NCBI GenBank assembly: GCA_932294295.1
Contig: OW028576.1
Coordinates: 27,101,227-27,165,226 of the forward strand
From: Alitta virens
Taxonomy: Eukaryota; Annelida; Polychaeta; Phyllodocida; Nereididae
Length of the DNA stretch: 64,000 nucleotides
Direction: 5' to 3'
Part shown: one piece after another, positions 46,881 through 57,800 of the stretch
Layout: every line of letters begins with the position of its first letter
How positions within the stretch are numbered: the first letter of the stretch is position 1
Made by a program: the position numbers and the translations under genes
The notes under the pieces: generated by a model
What the model saw: the letters and a program-made list of their open reading frames with translations, nothing else
Databases searched by the model: none
Told to the model about the DNA's origin: nothing

Positions 46881-48642
46881 ACACTCTGGCAAGAGTGACC
46901 AAAAATGTAAAAATACACAACAGAAACATTGAGCGCTTATGCGTCCGTAGTAAGAAAATGAAAACACAATCACTGATGACGTCACAACCCGTACATGAGG
47001 CAGACGTTAATGATCCCTAGATTTGATGCCGCCTCGATCAGTGGCCAAACAGAAAGATACAGTACATGTATGTGTATACTGTATGCTGTCATGATTGAGT
47101 TGTGAGTAGGAGTTTGAACATTTGGTAGGAGTTACAATACAAGTGCCAGCCCTACAAAAACTCAAACAAGGCCTATTCTTGCCACTTCTGATTCACCAGA
47201 ATATGGTCAAGAATTACATCTTGCAAAAGCTACATTTATAGGTCTAAAAATCGAACAATTCTATGGTGGTCATCAGTTGGACTTCTGTTAGAAATATTTA
47301 CCTTTTGATAGATAAATGTGGCATTAGGTAAGCTAATAGCTTCCAATTTAAGCTCTTCCTGAGTGATAATAATAGGAAATCTACTGGAAATTTTATAGTA
47401 GGCCTAGATATATATATATATCTGTGGTGTCCCATAGCAGGGCTCTAGTGAAAACTATAAAATACTAAAATGCTAAAAAAGTCTAAATTCTTGCCAATTT
47501 ATCGCATACATTTCTAAACAGCAATAAGTCACAGTAAATGATAAATTAAAGAAACTTATTTTGTTGAAGACAATTTGAGCATAGGCTTGTGTCTATATTT
47601 AAAGCACAGGTGGCCGCTATATTAGACAATGTCTACATAATTATATTACATTATGTAATTCGCTAACTTTTAAGGGATTTTTTATTGTCATCCTTAGTCC
47701 ATGTATTGCGACTAATGCCAATAAATGTATATTTTTAGTCCATTACTCACCAGAAGGAATTGAAAAACCACAGCTTGATCTGCCATCTAGTGTTACTTGC
47801 TAAAAAAACTAAATTGTGATATCAATTCACTACAAAGTGAGCACATTGGATCATTTTAATTGTTGTTTTATTCAGACATTCAATTTTAAAAGTGAATTTC
47901 ATATTTCTTATTTTCTTCTACAAACGAGACCAACTTTTTTTTTCATGAAATCATGTGATGTTTTGTAATTGATAGACACTTAGACACAACACCAAATGCA
48001 ATATTAATTGAGATGATTGTTTAATGACTTAAAAAAAAAACAATTAGTTATAGCTACTTGGGGCATGATTTTGCTTGAAGCAAGACATGAAATGTGCATA
48101 TCCAAGCTTTACATCGCAATATATAATATTACATAATTGTAAGACACTTGTGCTTTATTTTGTCAATATTGGGTCTTTGGTGTCCATACTTCCATTAATT
48201 TTGGTTGATCTATTTCCTTTCATAATGATAATACAATCAAAGGTACTTTTACATTTACCATTTGAACCCAACCATTTATTCCTAGACACTAAGTCACTAG
48301 ATCATGACAAAGCATTTCTACAGTGTATCAGGTCATACTTAATGCTTATATCATTAAGAGTGACAATTTGGGCTTTCTTTCATAAATAAAAATTGATATT
48401 CATTTTGGTTTTTTGGTCATCCTTCCATCCACTCCTTGTTTCTGGTTGAACTGTCACATTTCATAGCAAAACATATTTATACCTAGTATCAATAAAGACA
48501 CTTAAATGATTCATTGTTGGATCTTTGGTTATCTGTTTGTCTTCTGTTAGATTATGCATGGTTGACCAGTGGAATTTCTTAGCAGTTTGTCATGTAAATA
48601 TTCATGTAATTGTAGGACACTTCGGTTTTATTTAACAATAGT
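46881..48642. other. Non-coding flank downstream of the GST gene
   Basis: A palindromic CRE (TGACGTCA) near 46977 stands alone. The rest is AT-rich with no recognised feature. The GST polyadenylation site should be near 48.6 kb. An AATAAA on the minus strand lies about 15 nt beyond the stop. Confidence 0.4.
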
Positions 48643-48810
48643 TCAGTATTGGGTATTAGGTCGTCTGTCTATCCAGTCCTGGACCTTGGGATGACCTTTA
48701 ACCTTTTCCAGAAGGGCTTGTAGCTTAGGAACAGGTTCCATGTTGACCTTGACCTCCAAAGTGTTACTCCAGGAGATGCTGTCAAGCAACATCAAGTCTG
48801 CCCAGGTCAT
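48643..48810 (-). CDS. GST coding exon 5 (terminal)
   Basis: Acceptor TTTTTTTCAG. 55 codons plus TGA. Begins [16 protein letters not shown], which directly continues GWFVGNK of exon 4 across the Gypsy-bearing intron, and ends [11 protein letters not shown]. Confidence 0.93.
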   Translation of the reverse strand: MTWADLMLLDSISWSNTLEVKVNMEPVPKLQALLEKVKGHPKVQDWIDRRPNTQY

Positions 48811-51800
48811 CTGAAAAAAATATGAGAGAAGTACAATTTGTTACAATTTCTGTGAACCAGGAACTGCCTCTTAATGCAAAGTAACGCATGGCCTCCAAAA
48901 CAAACAGTCACCTAACCATGACACCATACACGTGCTATATTCGACTGGACGTTTTTCACATGAGTAGCTAAACTTGGTGGTGCATTGTACTCAGCATTTA
49001 TATTATATCCCACACTTGGCTGTGTTCCTCAAAGAAAACCTATTAGGAACAACCCATGTGGTATTTTTTGTGATCCACCATCCCTAATTATAATAAATTG
49101 TGTTCCACCATCCCTGATTTACATATTTGACGGACTACTTTAGGTTGATCAGTTTCAATTTCATTTTCACTTTCACACTAAAATCACAGCTTCGCCTATT
49201 ATATAGACTACTATTCATGAACAGAAACTAGGTTTGCAGTAAATTTGCTATTCAAAAGTAATTTTGAAAACTAAAGGTTGTCCATAGTGGTCATTGGTCA
49301 TGTTTGGACAAGACTTCAGTTCAAAGCACTTTCACTTTCACTTTGCCTATTAAATCTGGAAAATGGCCACAGCTTCGTCAATTCTTGACCAATTTTGACC
49401 AAATAGAAATTGGCTTGAAGCTCAATTTCGGTTCTATTTAAATCTGCTACAAGTTCCTTTATATATTTCATAGATAATTTGTATCGGTGACTCGTTTTTA
49501 CCGACAAAACAATATGTTGATCTCAAACAGTGAGACATCCACAACATTGAACATGACTGGCATGAAGCTGAATCTCTCCTCGTTTCAAATATACTAATAT
49601 TACATATGTATAATTTGTTGTTTATCCGTACCGGCGATTTGTTTTTACCGACAAAACTGTCTGTTGAACTCAAACAGATAGGCATTCAGCATTGTTGCCA
49701 TGGAGACCAAATGCACAGTGGCGTCACTGACGAAATTGGTTGCACTGAACCATGATTCTGACTAAAATACTCATATTTTTCTCATTAAATGATGAAATAC
49801 ATATTTCTACATGAACAAAACACAGGTTTCTATAACAAACAAAATCTATCAAACGCCTATTTTTCTGCTAAAAGCCTTCAAACTTTTTAATGGGATGACG
49901 TTGTGACGTCTGTCTGTGTGGTTGGTTCTGTAAGGTTCCCCAATAAAGACAAAGTGTTAATATTCCAGTTTTAAAGTTTTATTTTGCCCTGCCCCGCCGC
50001 ACAGCCTGTCTAACGTCTGCTTCTCCAGCTACTGACGCGGTCTGGGTGTATTCCCGCCAAGACCCCGTGGTCACGTGGTCCGGGTCACCCAGTGCGCGTC
50101 AAGTCGGTCACTGACCTAGTAAGGTCAGTGACCTGGGGTCATCACATTACTCCCTTCTTACTGGGAATATGCCCCCATATTCAAACTAATACATGGAGTA
50201 GGCTGTACGACGACGATCAGGACGACATAAATAAACGAGATTCATTCATACAATTCACCAAAAATCATAAATAACAATCGCCCTGCAGCGTGACACTAAA
50301 AAGCTGTCACGCCCGCCCCCGGGCCTGGTTCTTCCACTGGACTGGACCGTCATCCACACATGGTTGTCCTTTGGCACCGCTGCAAACACAACATACAACA
50401 CACAAGAATCACATAATACACATAGAGTATATTATCCATGTCCATCTTCTCCTTGGACAAGGGCCAGTATCGCTTTCTGGATCTGCAAGGTCTTTTTGCG
50501 CGGGAAAACCAGCTGCTCGTAATTTCGAGTGATGACATTGTTATAATTAGCCGTTCCATAATTTCCAGGCGTCAATGTTTCTAATTCGGCCATTATAAAA
50601 GTCATAATTTCTCTCGTCTCTGCATTACCTCCTGGCTCCCCGCGTGGTGTGTGGTCCGCCCTTGTGTGATGTGTTGATGTCCAGCGTTCAAGTCCAGTCC
50701 GTATCCAGGTGCCATTTCGTGGGGGGCGCGTTCCAGGTCGTCATCATTGGTCATCGTACAAGGCCTTGCGTTCAAGGCCTTGCAGAAGAGGATCCAGCTG
50801 CCCTTGCCTCCTCCATCCAGCGATTACGGTCAGCTGTCAATCGCTTGACCTCCTGGTATAGGAGGTCAGATTGCCGGGCCATGGCTTCGCGTTGCTCTAT
50901 TTCTGCGCGAAGCTTGGCCCTCAACTCCTCGTTCTCGCGTCCAGACGCGGCCGTCTGCGACCTTGCCCGATGGACTTCCAGGACGATGTCCTGATACTGG
51001 GCCCGGGTCACCATCTCTTCCGCTCCTGGTGCCCTCGTGGCCGCCGCCGTAGGATGGGGCCTCTTTGGTGTTGTCAACCGGCTTCGCGGGGACACGCTCG
51101 AAGCTACCTCTGCGTCACGCATCTGCACCACCCTGGTGCTCGTGGACGCAGTGGTCTGAGAGGGAACCCAACCAGCCATATAAAGTTTACCATGGGATTT
51201 AAACATTTCCATAACCACTACAGCCCTTAATTCTTGCCAATTAAGTTATTTTCCTGATATTTCCAGTGTTATGAGGCATTTTACCCATTCTTATTACCTA
51301 ATTTCGTGTTTGCCCCTGCTTTTAACCAGCAGTGCCCAAATTCTACCTTCGCAGTATTCCTCCCTCTTTTATTCAAAAAGGGCTGCACTTGTAGTGACCA
51401 TTTGGGTGGCACGTCTAAAAACCCACTCTGCAGGACACGACCACGTGTTCCGTCCACGAGAATCAGGTACACGAAATGTCCAGTCACTGAAAAGTGACTG
51501 CTGCGACGCACCTCTTTAAAATGTCGACATTTACCACGTGTTTGAGAGAATCCTTAATAAAAATAAATAAAAATCATGTGCATGGGGAAGACTAAGTAAA
51601 ATCAAACTATATATTGTCTAAATGGAACTACAACTGGTATTTATTGTATAAACATGTGATCACTAGATTCTCAAAAACAAAGTGCCAGAAGTCAAGCAAT
51701 AAGTGCTATTTCCCTCTGATATGCAGGAACCAGAGTCTTAAAGTTACTGGTAGCCTACATTGTGGCCTAACCTATCAGGTGGCTTCCTCAGCCTACCTGG

Positions 51801-54800
51801 TAGAAATGGAGCCGCCTCCGGATCCAATTCCCGAAAAGGAGCTGAGGGCAGCTCCAAATCTGGAAAAGGAGCTGAGGACAGCTCCAAGTCCGGAAAAGGA
51901 GCTGTATCCAGATTCGAACCCGAATCTGTCAACCTCCTCGTGTCCAGGGGAACGCGTGTTTGCAAGCCGCCCCCTGTGTCCTCCAGTCCCCGCAGCTCCG
52001 CCCCGCTCTGGCCGCCCAGACCAAGGCTGCGCTGCGTCACCACTCAATTCTCCGGGCAAGGGCGGATCCCGCCCCTCGTCGAGGGGGGTCGCACTTGCTC
52101 CGTCCTCGTACAGTGATGGGTCCAAATACGGATCGTCTGATGGAATATCAGGGATCCGGATCATGTCGTCTGGAGTCACCTCAGCTAAGTACATCTTGAG
52201 CTGATTAATGTGAACGATGCGTTTCTTGCCAGTCGCTGGAGCTTCAATTTCATAATTGACCTCTCCCATCTTCCTGGTGACTTTGTATGGACCCAAAAAC
52301 TTCAAAGCTAACTTCTGCTTGGCCAGGGGCGGATAAAAGAACAAAACCCAGTCTCCAATATGGAATGACTGCTCCATCGCCAACCTGTTGTAATGCTTAG
52401 CTTGCTTCTGTGCTGCTCTTTTCATCTGCGACCTGCACTTCTCAAAGGATTCCTCCATGGCATCACGGATCCACTCCACATATTCCACTGGACAGTGGTG
52501 CTTATGCTGGAGAGCGTGGCCATACATCAGATCCACAGGGAGCATCGCCTCCCTGCCCAACATCATTCTATTTGGCGTGATATCTGTGGATCTATGGGGC
52601 GTAGCCCGATAAGCACACATCACGTAAGGAAGCATGTCGTCCCAGTCATCTTTCCTGTCATTAACCAGCTTCGACAGCATGTCACCCAATGACCTGTTAA
52701 AGCGTTCCACCAGCCCATCGCTCTGGGGATGATAAGCCGTGGTCCTGGTCTTATTAATCCCCAAGATTTTGCACATTTCTTGGAATAATTTCGATTCGAA
52801 ATTAGTCCCTTGGTCACTATGCAAGTGATAGGGAGCCCCAAATCGCAAAATCACGTTGGTCACCAAGCAATCAGCCACCGTATAAGCCTCTTGATTAGGA
52901 AGAGCGAAGGCTTCTGTCCACTTAGTAAAGTAGTCGGCCACGACTACTATATACTTGTTATTGGACTTCGTGACAGGCAATGGTCCCATTATGTCAATGG
53001 CCATTCTTTCCATCGGCATTCCAACTGGCACCTGATGCAGGGGAGCCTTTTTCAGGCCACCCTGGTTCCGCTTCTGACACACATCGCACCAACCAATCCA
53101 TCGCACCACGTCTTCCTTGTAGCCAGGCCAATAGAACCTCCGTCTCAACTTGGATATGAGGCTGTTAATCCCCATATGGCCACCAAGACGAGACGTATGA
53201 AGCTGGTTGAAGATGCTGCGTCTGATGCTTGCTGGGGCCACTATCTGCCTGACTAACTCACCTGTAGGCAGCTTGTGGCTTCGATACACGATACCTCGCT
53301 GCAACTTCAAGCAATAGAACTGGGCCCATATATTCCGCACCTGGGCCGAGTGCGTGACAATGTCGTGATACGGCGGGCGCTGTCCAGCATCTAGCCACTT
53401 CTTGGCGGTCGCTATGGCCATATCCTGGCCCTGAGCGTACCGTATTTCCTCCAAGGTGAAAGACTCTATCCAGTTTGGATCCAGAGATCTTTCGTTTCCC
53501 TCTCCAGCCGTTTCTCCAGCTTCTGCCACACACACTCGCACCTGGGGTTCCCCGGCTTCTCCTGAGCCGACTTCGGTCACTGGCCGAGGCTGTCCACACG
53601 CAATCGTGCGGAAGCCTCGTACTTGGTTCCACTGCGTGATGGAAGCCACAAGGTCACCGTTCTGGCCATGACCTTGGTCAGGGCATTCCTGGCGCTTACA
53701 GGCTCTCACTGGGATGCGTGAGCAGCCATCTGCGTTAGCGTGTTTCTTGCCTTCTCTGTATTCGATTACAAAGTTGTATTCGGTCAAAGAAGCTATCCAT
53801 CTCGCCAACATTCCTTCCGCATCTTTAAAGTTCTGCAACCACACTAAGGCACGATGATCAGTGCGCAAACGCACTGAATCCTGTCCATACAAGTAGGGCC
53901 GAAATATTTTCGCCATTCTGACCACAGCTAGCAATTCCTTGTATGTCGTGCAATAATGCTTTTGTGGCGAAGACAGACACTGCGAGGCGTAGGCAACTAC
54001 GCGCTCCTCTCCCTCAATAATTTGCGACAATACACCTCCTATCGCAAGATCAGAGGCGTCCGTGTCCAAGATGACAGGGCAACCTTCACGAGGTAGCACC
54101 AAGATTGGTGCAGTCGTAAGGGCCCTGATTAACCTTTTAAATGCGTTGCTGCATGTCTCATCCCACTTAAAGACGGCCTGGTGCGCTGTGAGAGCATGTA
54201 GTGGTGCTGCTAGTCCAGCAAAGTCCCGCACGTACTTCCTATAGTACGATGCGAATCCTACAAAGCAGCGCACCTCTTGTACTGTAGTGGGTTCTGGCCA
54301 CTCTCGCACCGCCTTTATCTTCTTAGGATCTGGTTTCACTCCCTCTCTACAAACCACATCCCCCAGAAAGGAGACCTCACTCATAAATAACTCGCATTTG
54401 CTAGCTTTTAGCCTTAACCCAGCCTGGCTAATGCGTTTCAGTACAACTATCAGGTTACCTAGACACTTCTGGAATGTGGAACCCTGTACCACTATATCAT
54501 CCATGTAACATAGACAAGTGGACAGGTCCAGCCCTCCTAACACTAGCTCCATCAAACGTTCCAGTGTAGCTGGTCCATTTGTGACTCCAAAGGGCATCAC
54601 TGTGAAGTGAAAATGCCCTCTAGGAGCAGTGAATGCGGTTTTCTCTTTGTCTCTATCGTCCATGGCTATTTGCCAATAGCCAGACGACAGGTCCAGGGTA
54701 CAAAACCATTTGGCCCCTGATAAAGTGTCTAAACAGTCATCAATGCGTGGCAAAGGATAAGCATCCTTTTTAGTGCACGAATTCAATTTCCTATAGTCCA

Positions 54801-57800
54801 CACAAAACCTGAAAGTGCCATCTTTCTTTCTAACCAACACAGGGGGGCTGGACCAGGGGCTATTACTGGGCTCGATCACTCCGAGTCTCAGCATCTTATC
54901 CACTTCGTCTGACAGCGCCCTGCTTTGAGCCCACCCTAATCTCCGGGCCAGCACTTTGAAAGGCCGATTGTCACCCGTGTCAATTTTGTACGTGGCTTGA
55001 CTCGTACGTCCCAGCCCGTATTTACCTCCCTCAAAGTTTCGTCCAAAAGAGGCTGCAAATGAACGGGCAGTCGTGTTTCAGTGTTTTTCCGCTTGAGTTC
55101 ATGATTGACCTCAGCAGCATGCACCGTTTTCGGTGGATCCACTTGACCTTTTGCGATATGAACACTCTCAGTCGTGGGATTGGCTATCCACACGTGGGCA
55201 CCAGAGCATTGGGATTTCAATAGCCCTCTAGGTATCATTATGTGTAAATCCTGGCAAACCTTGGGCAAAGACTCGAATACGAGGTCGCCCCCGTCAGATA
55301 CGCCCCAGGATACCAAATTGACTGAGACCTGCGACACGTGGCGAGCTGGTATATGGACGTCTTCGTGTATAATTGCTCGGCCTGTTTTTCCAGGGCGACC
55401 TTCTATACACGCAATGTCAACGCCTCCCAGTCTCAGCATCCCTACTGAACACATTAACAATGCACCGTGTCTCTTCAAGAAGTCCATCCCTAATAAACCA
55501 GGGAGACCTCCCATATCCGCTACCAAAAATTCACAAGGATAGAGCATTCTCTCTAAACAGAGAGTGAGCTCAACTTTACCATAAATATTAATAGGTCCGC
55601 CATTGGCAGCTGAAATTTTGCCTTCCACAGGTCTTAACTTCTCTCGATTTGCACCCGGTATCTCGTCATATTCCTGCTTGCTCAGCAGTGATACCTGCGC
55701 TCCAGTATCGATCAAGAGGTCCACGTGACGTGTTCCTACACTGATCGTGATATACCAGGATGCACTCGAGTTTTGCATGGCCACATGTTTGGGCCAATGC
55801 TGTCCCACTTTTACCCCTTCCCAACATTCTGGAGGATGAGGGGCTGCTTTTTCAGCAGGTGAAGGATCCGGGACGGATACTTCCTCCACCCTCACTCGTT
55901 TTCCGACTGCTTCCTTTCCCTTTTATCCTTGCCCCCCTTTTTACCCCGATTGCTACGCCCTTTGGACCGTTTATCACCGTATTTGTCTGACCGGTGCTCC
56001 CTGTCCTTGCTGGACGCCCTCCTCGTAGAGCGATCGTCATCGGCTTGACGCCTGGGGCAGTTCCTGCGGAGATGTCCGGTCTTTTTGCACCGGTAGCATC
56101 TCCGTGATTCTGGGGAAGAGTCCTGCTCCTGTCGACGAGTATTGCTGTAGACCTTTCCCTTAGACTCTTTAGCCATAACCTCGCCCATGATAGAATAAAC
56201 TAGATCTTTCAGATCTTGCCTCGTGATGGCTCCCTCTTTTCCAGAAGGCGGGCCGACACGTGTAGAGGTTGAAGCAGTAGCAGCCACCGAAGCCTCGGGC
56301 TGCATTATAGGCAAGGCGACAGCGCCAGCCGGCCCGACGTCAGGCTTGCTCGTTTTCGTGGCCTCGTACGCTGCTTCATACTGCACTGCCAGATCAATGG
56401 CTTCTTGCAGTGTAGGCGGTTTTAATGCCGCCAACCAAAATCGCATACTCGTAGACCCAGCCGTTTCCATGAAACGCTCTTTTGCAAAGCGTTCCTGCTC
56501 GGCGGGGGTGGAAGCGGGATTCGCTTTCCTGGATAAATCCAACAAGAACAACCCATACGTTTCGAGGTCCATCTCTGGGCCCCGTATTGCATTAAACCAT
56601 TTATTTCTATATGCATCCAGGGCACGATTTGAGCAGAACAGGGCCGTCAACTGGCTCACCATCTCTCTCCAATCGTCCCGATAAGTTAAGGGCCTCATTT
56701 TTAGCTTGGCCTGACCAGTGACGCTGGTCCAAAGATGAAAACACCTTTCCTCGTCCGTCCACTTATTGAAAGTGGCGACTTGAGTAAACTCGTCTAAATG
56801 ATCGATGAAGGCCGTACCCTGGCCGTCATATTTAGGAGGAATTGCTTCCTTTCTCCGCCTGTACCTCGAGGAGCCCATACTCCTTTCCGGAGTACTATCG
56901 GCCGCCATGACAGCCCGGGCCGAGCCACGTGGTTCCGCACGCTCGACGACTGGGGGCCGCCCTTCAGGCGAGGAAACAGGCGTCGACGCGGAGGAATCGT
57001 TCGATTCATATCCAGCTGGCGAGGGTTCCTTTCGGTGCCCTCGATCGCTGGTCATCCGCCTACTCTCCTGGCTCGCCATTGCGGGTCCAGGAATGGGGGT
57101 CCTATCCGCCGGGGCCTCTCGTCTACGAGGGCGTCCCGGCGTTCGCACTACTTTACTCCTAGCCGAAGCACGTAGAACTGACTCATCCGCCTTTTGCGAG
57201 GGGCCCGGCACCGGAGTCGATGCGGGCTCACTCGTCTCGGCTGTGGCCAAGCTAGGTCTTCTACGTAACTTTGCAGGCATTGTTCGGTGGGGCAAAACAC
57301 ACTAAATAAGAGAAAGTATTGTAGTGTGAATTCTACTTAACTGTAGATATGTGTAGTCTGAAGTTATCAAGTCGCAACGTTGATGCTGCTGACGCTCAAT
57401 GTAGATGCTGACGGTTCCTGTGTTCCGCTGCAACTGACCAGACCACGCGGTCGCAAACGCCTTTATCCATCGTGGCTGTCGTAAAGTCATTTTTTTCAAA
57501 AAGTTCTTTATGTCCATGCGTCATCCATGTCTTCCGTCCATTGGGGAACCCTACACTCGATCCTTCAAGTCCCACATCGGGCGCCAATTTGTAAGGTTCC
57601 CCAATAAAGACAAAGTGTTAATATTCCAGTTTTAAAGTTTTATTTTGCCCTGCCCCGCTGCACAGCCTGTCTAACGTCTGCTTCTCCAGCTACTGACGCG
57701 GTCTGGGTGTATTCCCGCCAAGACCCCGTGGTCACGTGGTCCGGGTCACCCAGTGCGCGTCAAGTCGGTCACTGACCTAGTAAGGTCATCACAGTTCTCT

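Larger units (their letters stand above)
49929..57793 (-). mobile_element. Ty3/Gypsy LTR retrotransposon, nearly complete (copy 1)
   Basis: 7865 bp between a 4-bp target duplication GTTC (49925-49928 and 57794-57797). LTRs begin TG and end CA in both copies and differ by one base plus a 14-bp indel. Order in the element's sense: 5' LTR, tRNA-Lys-like primer site, gag, protease, RT-RNase H-integrase, an extra frame, purine tract, 3' LTR. The RT-RNase H-integrase order and GPY/F motif place it in Ty3/Gypsy. It lies in the last intron of the GST gene in the sense direction. The pol frame is broken once, between protease and RT, so this copy is probably not autonomous. Confidence 0.95.

Noticed and set aside
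54936..54954. Programmed frameshift between protease and RT.
   Set aside because: The linker also seems shortened and Gypsy elements rarely need a second shift, so a deletion is simpler. Kept only as a question.
56223..57305. Plus-strand ORFs of 120-166 codons across gag.
   Set aside because: Antisense shadows of a GC-rich coding region, with no domains.
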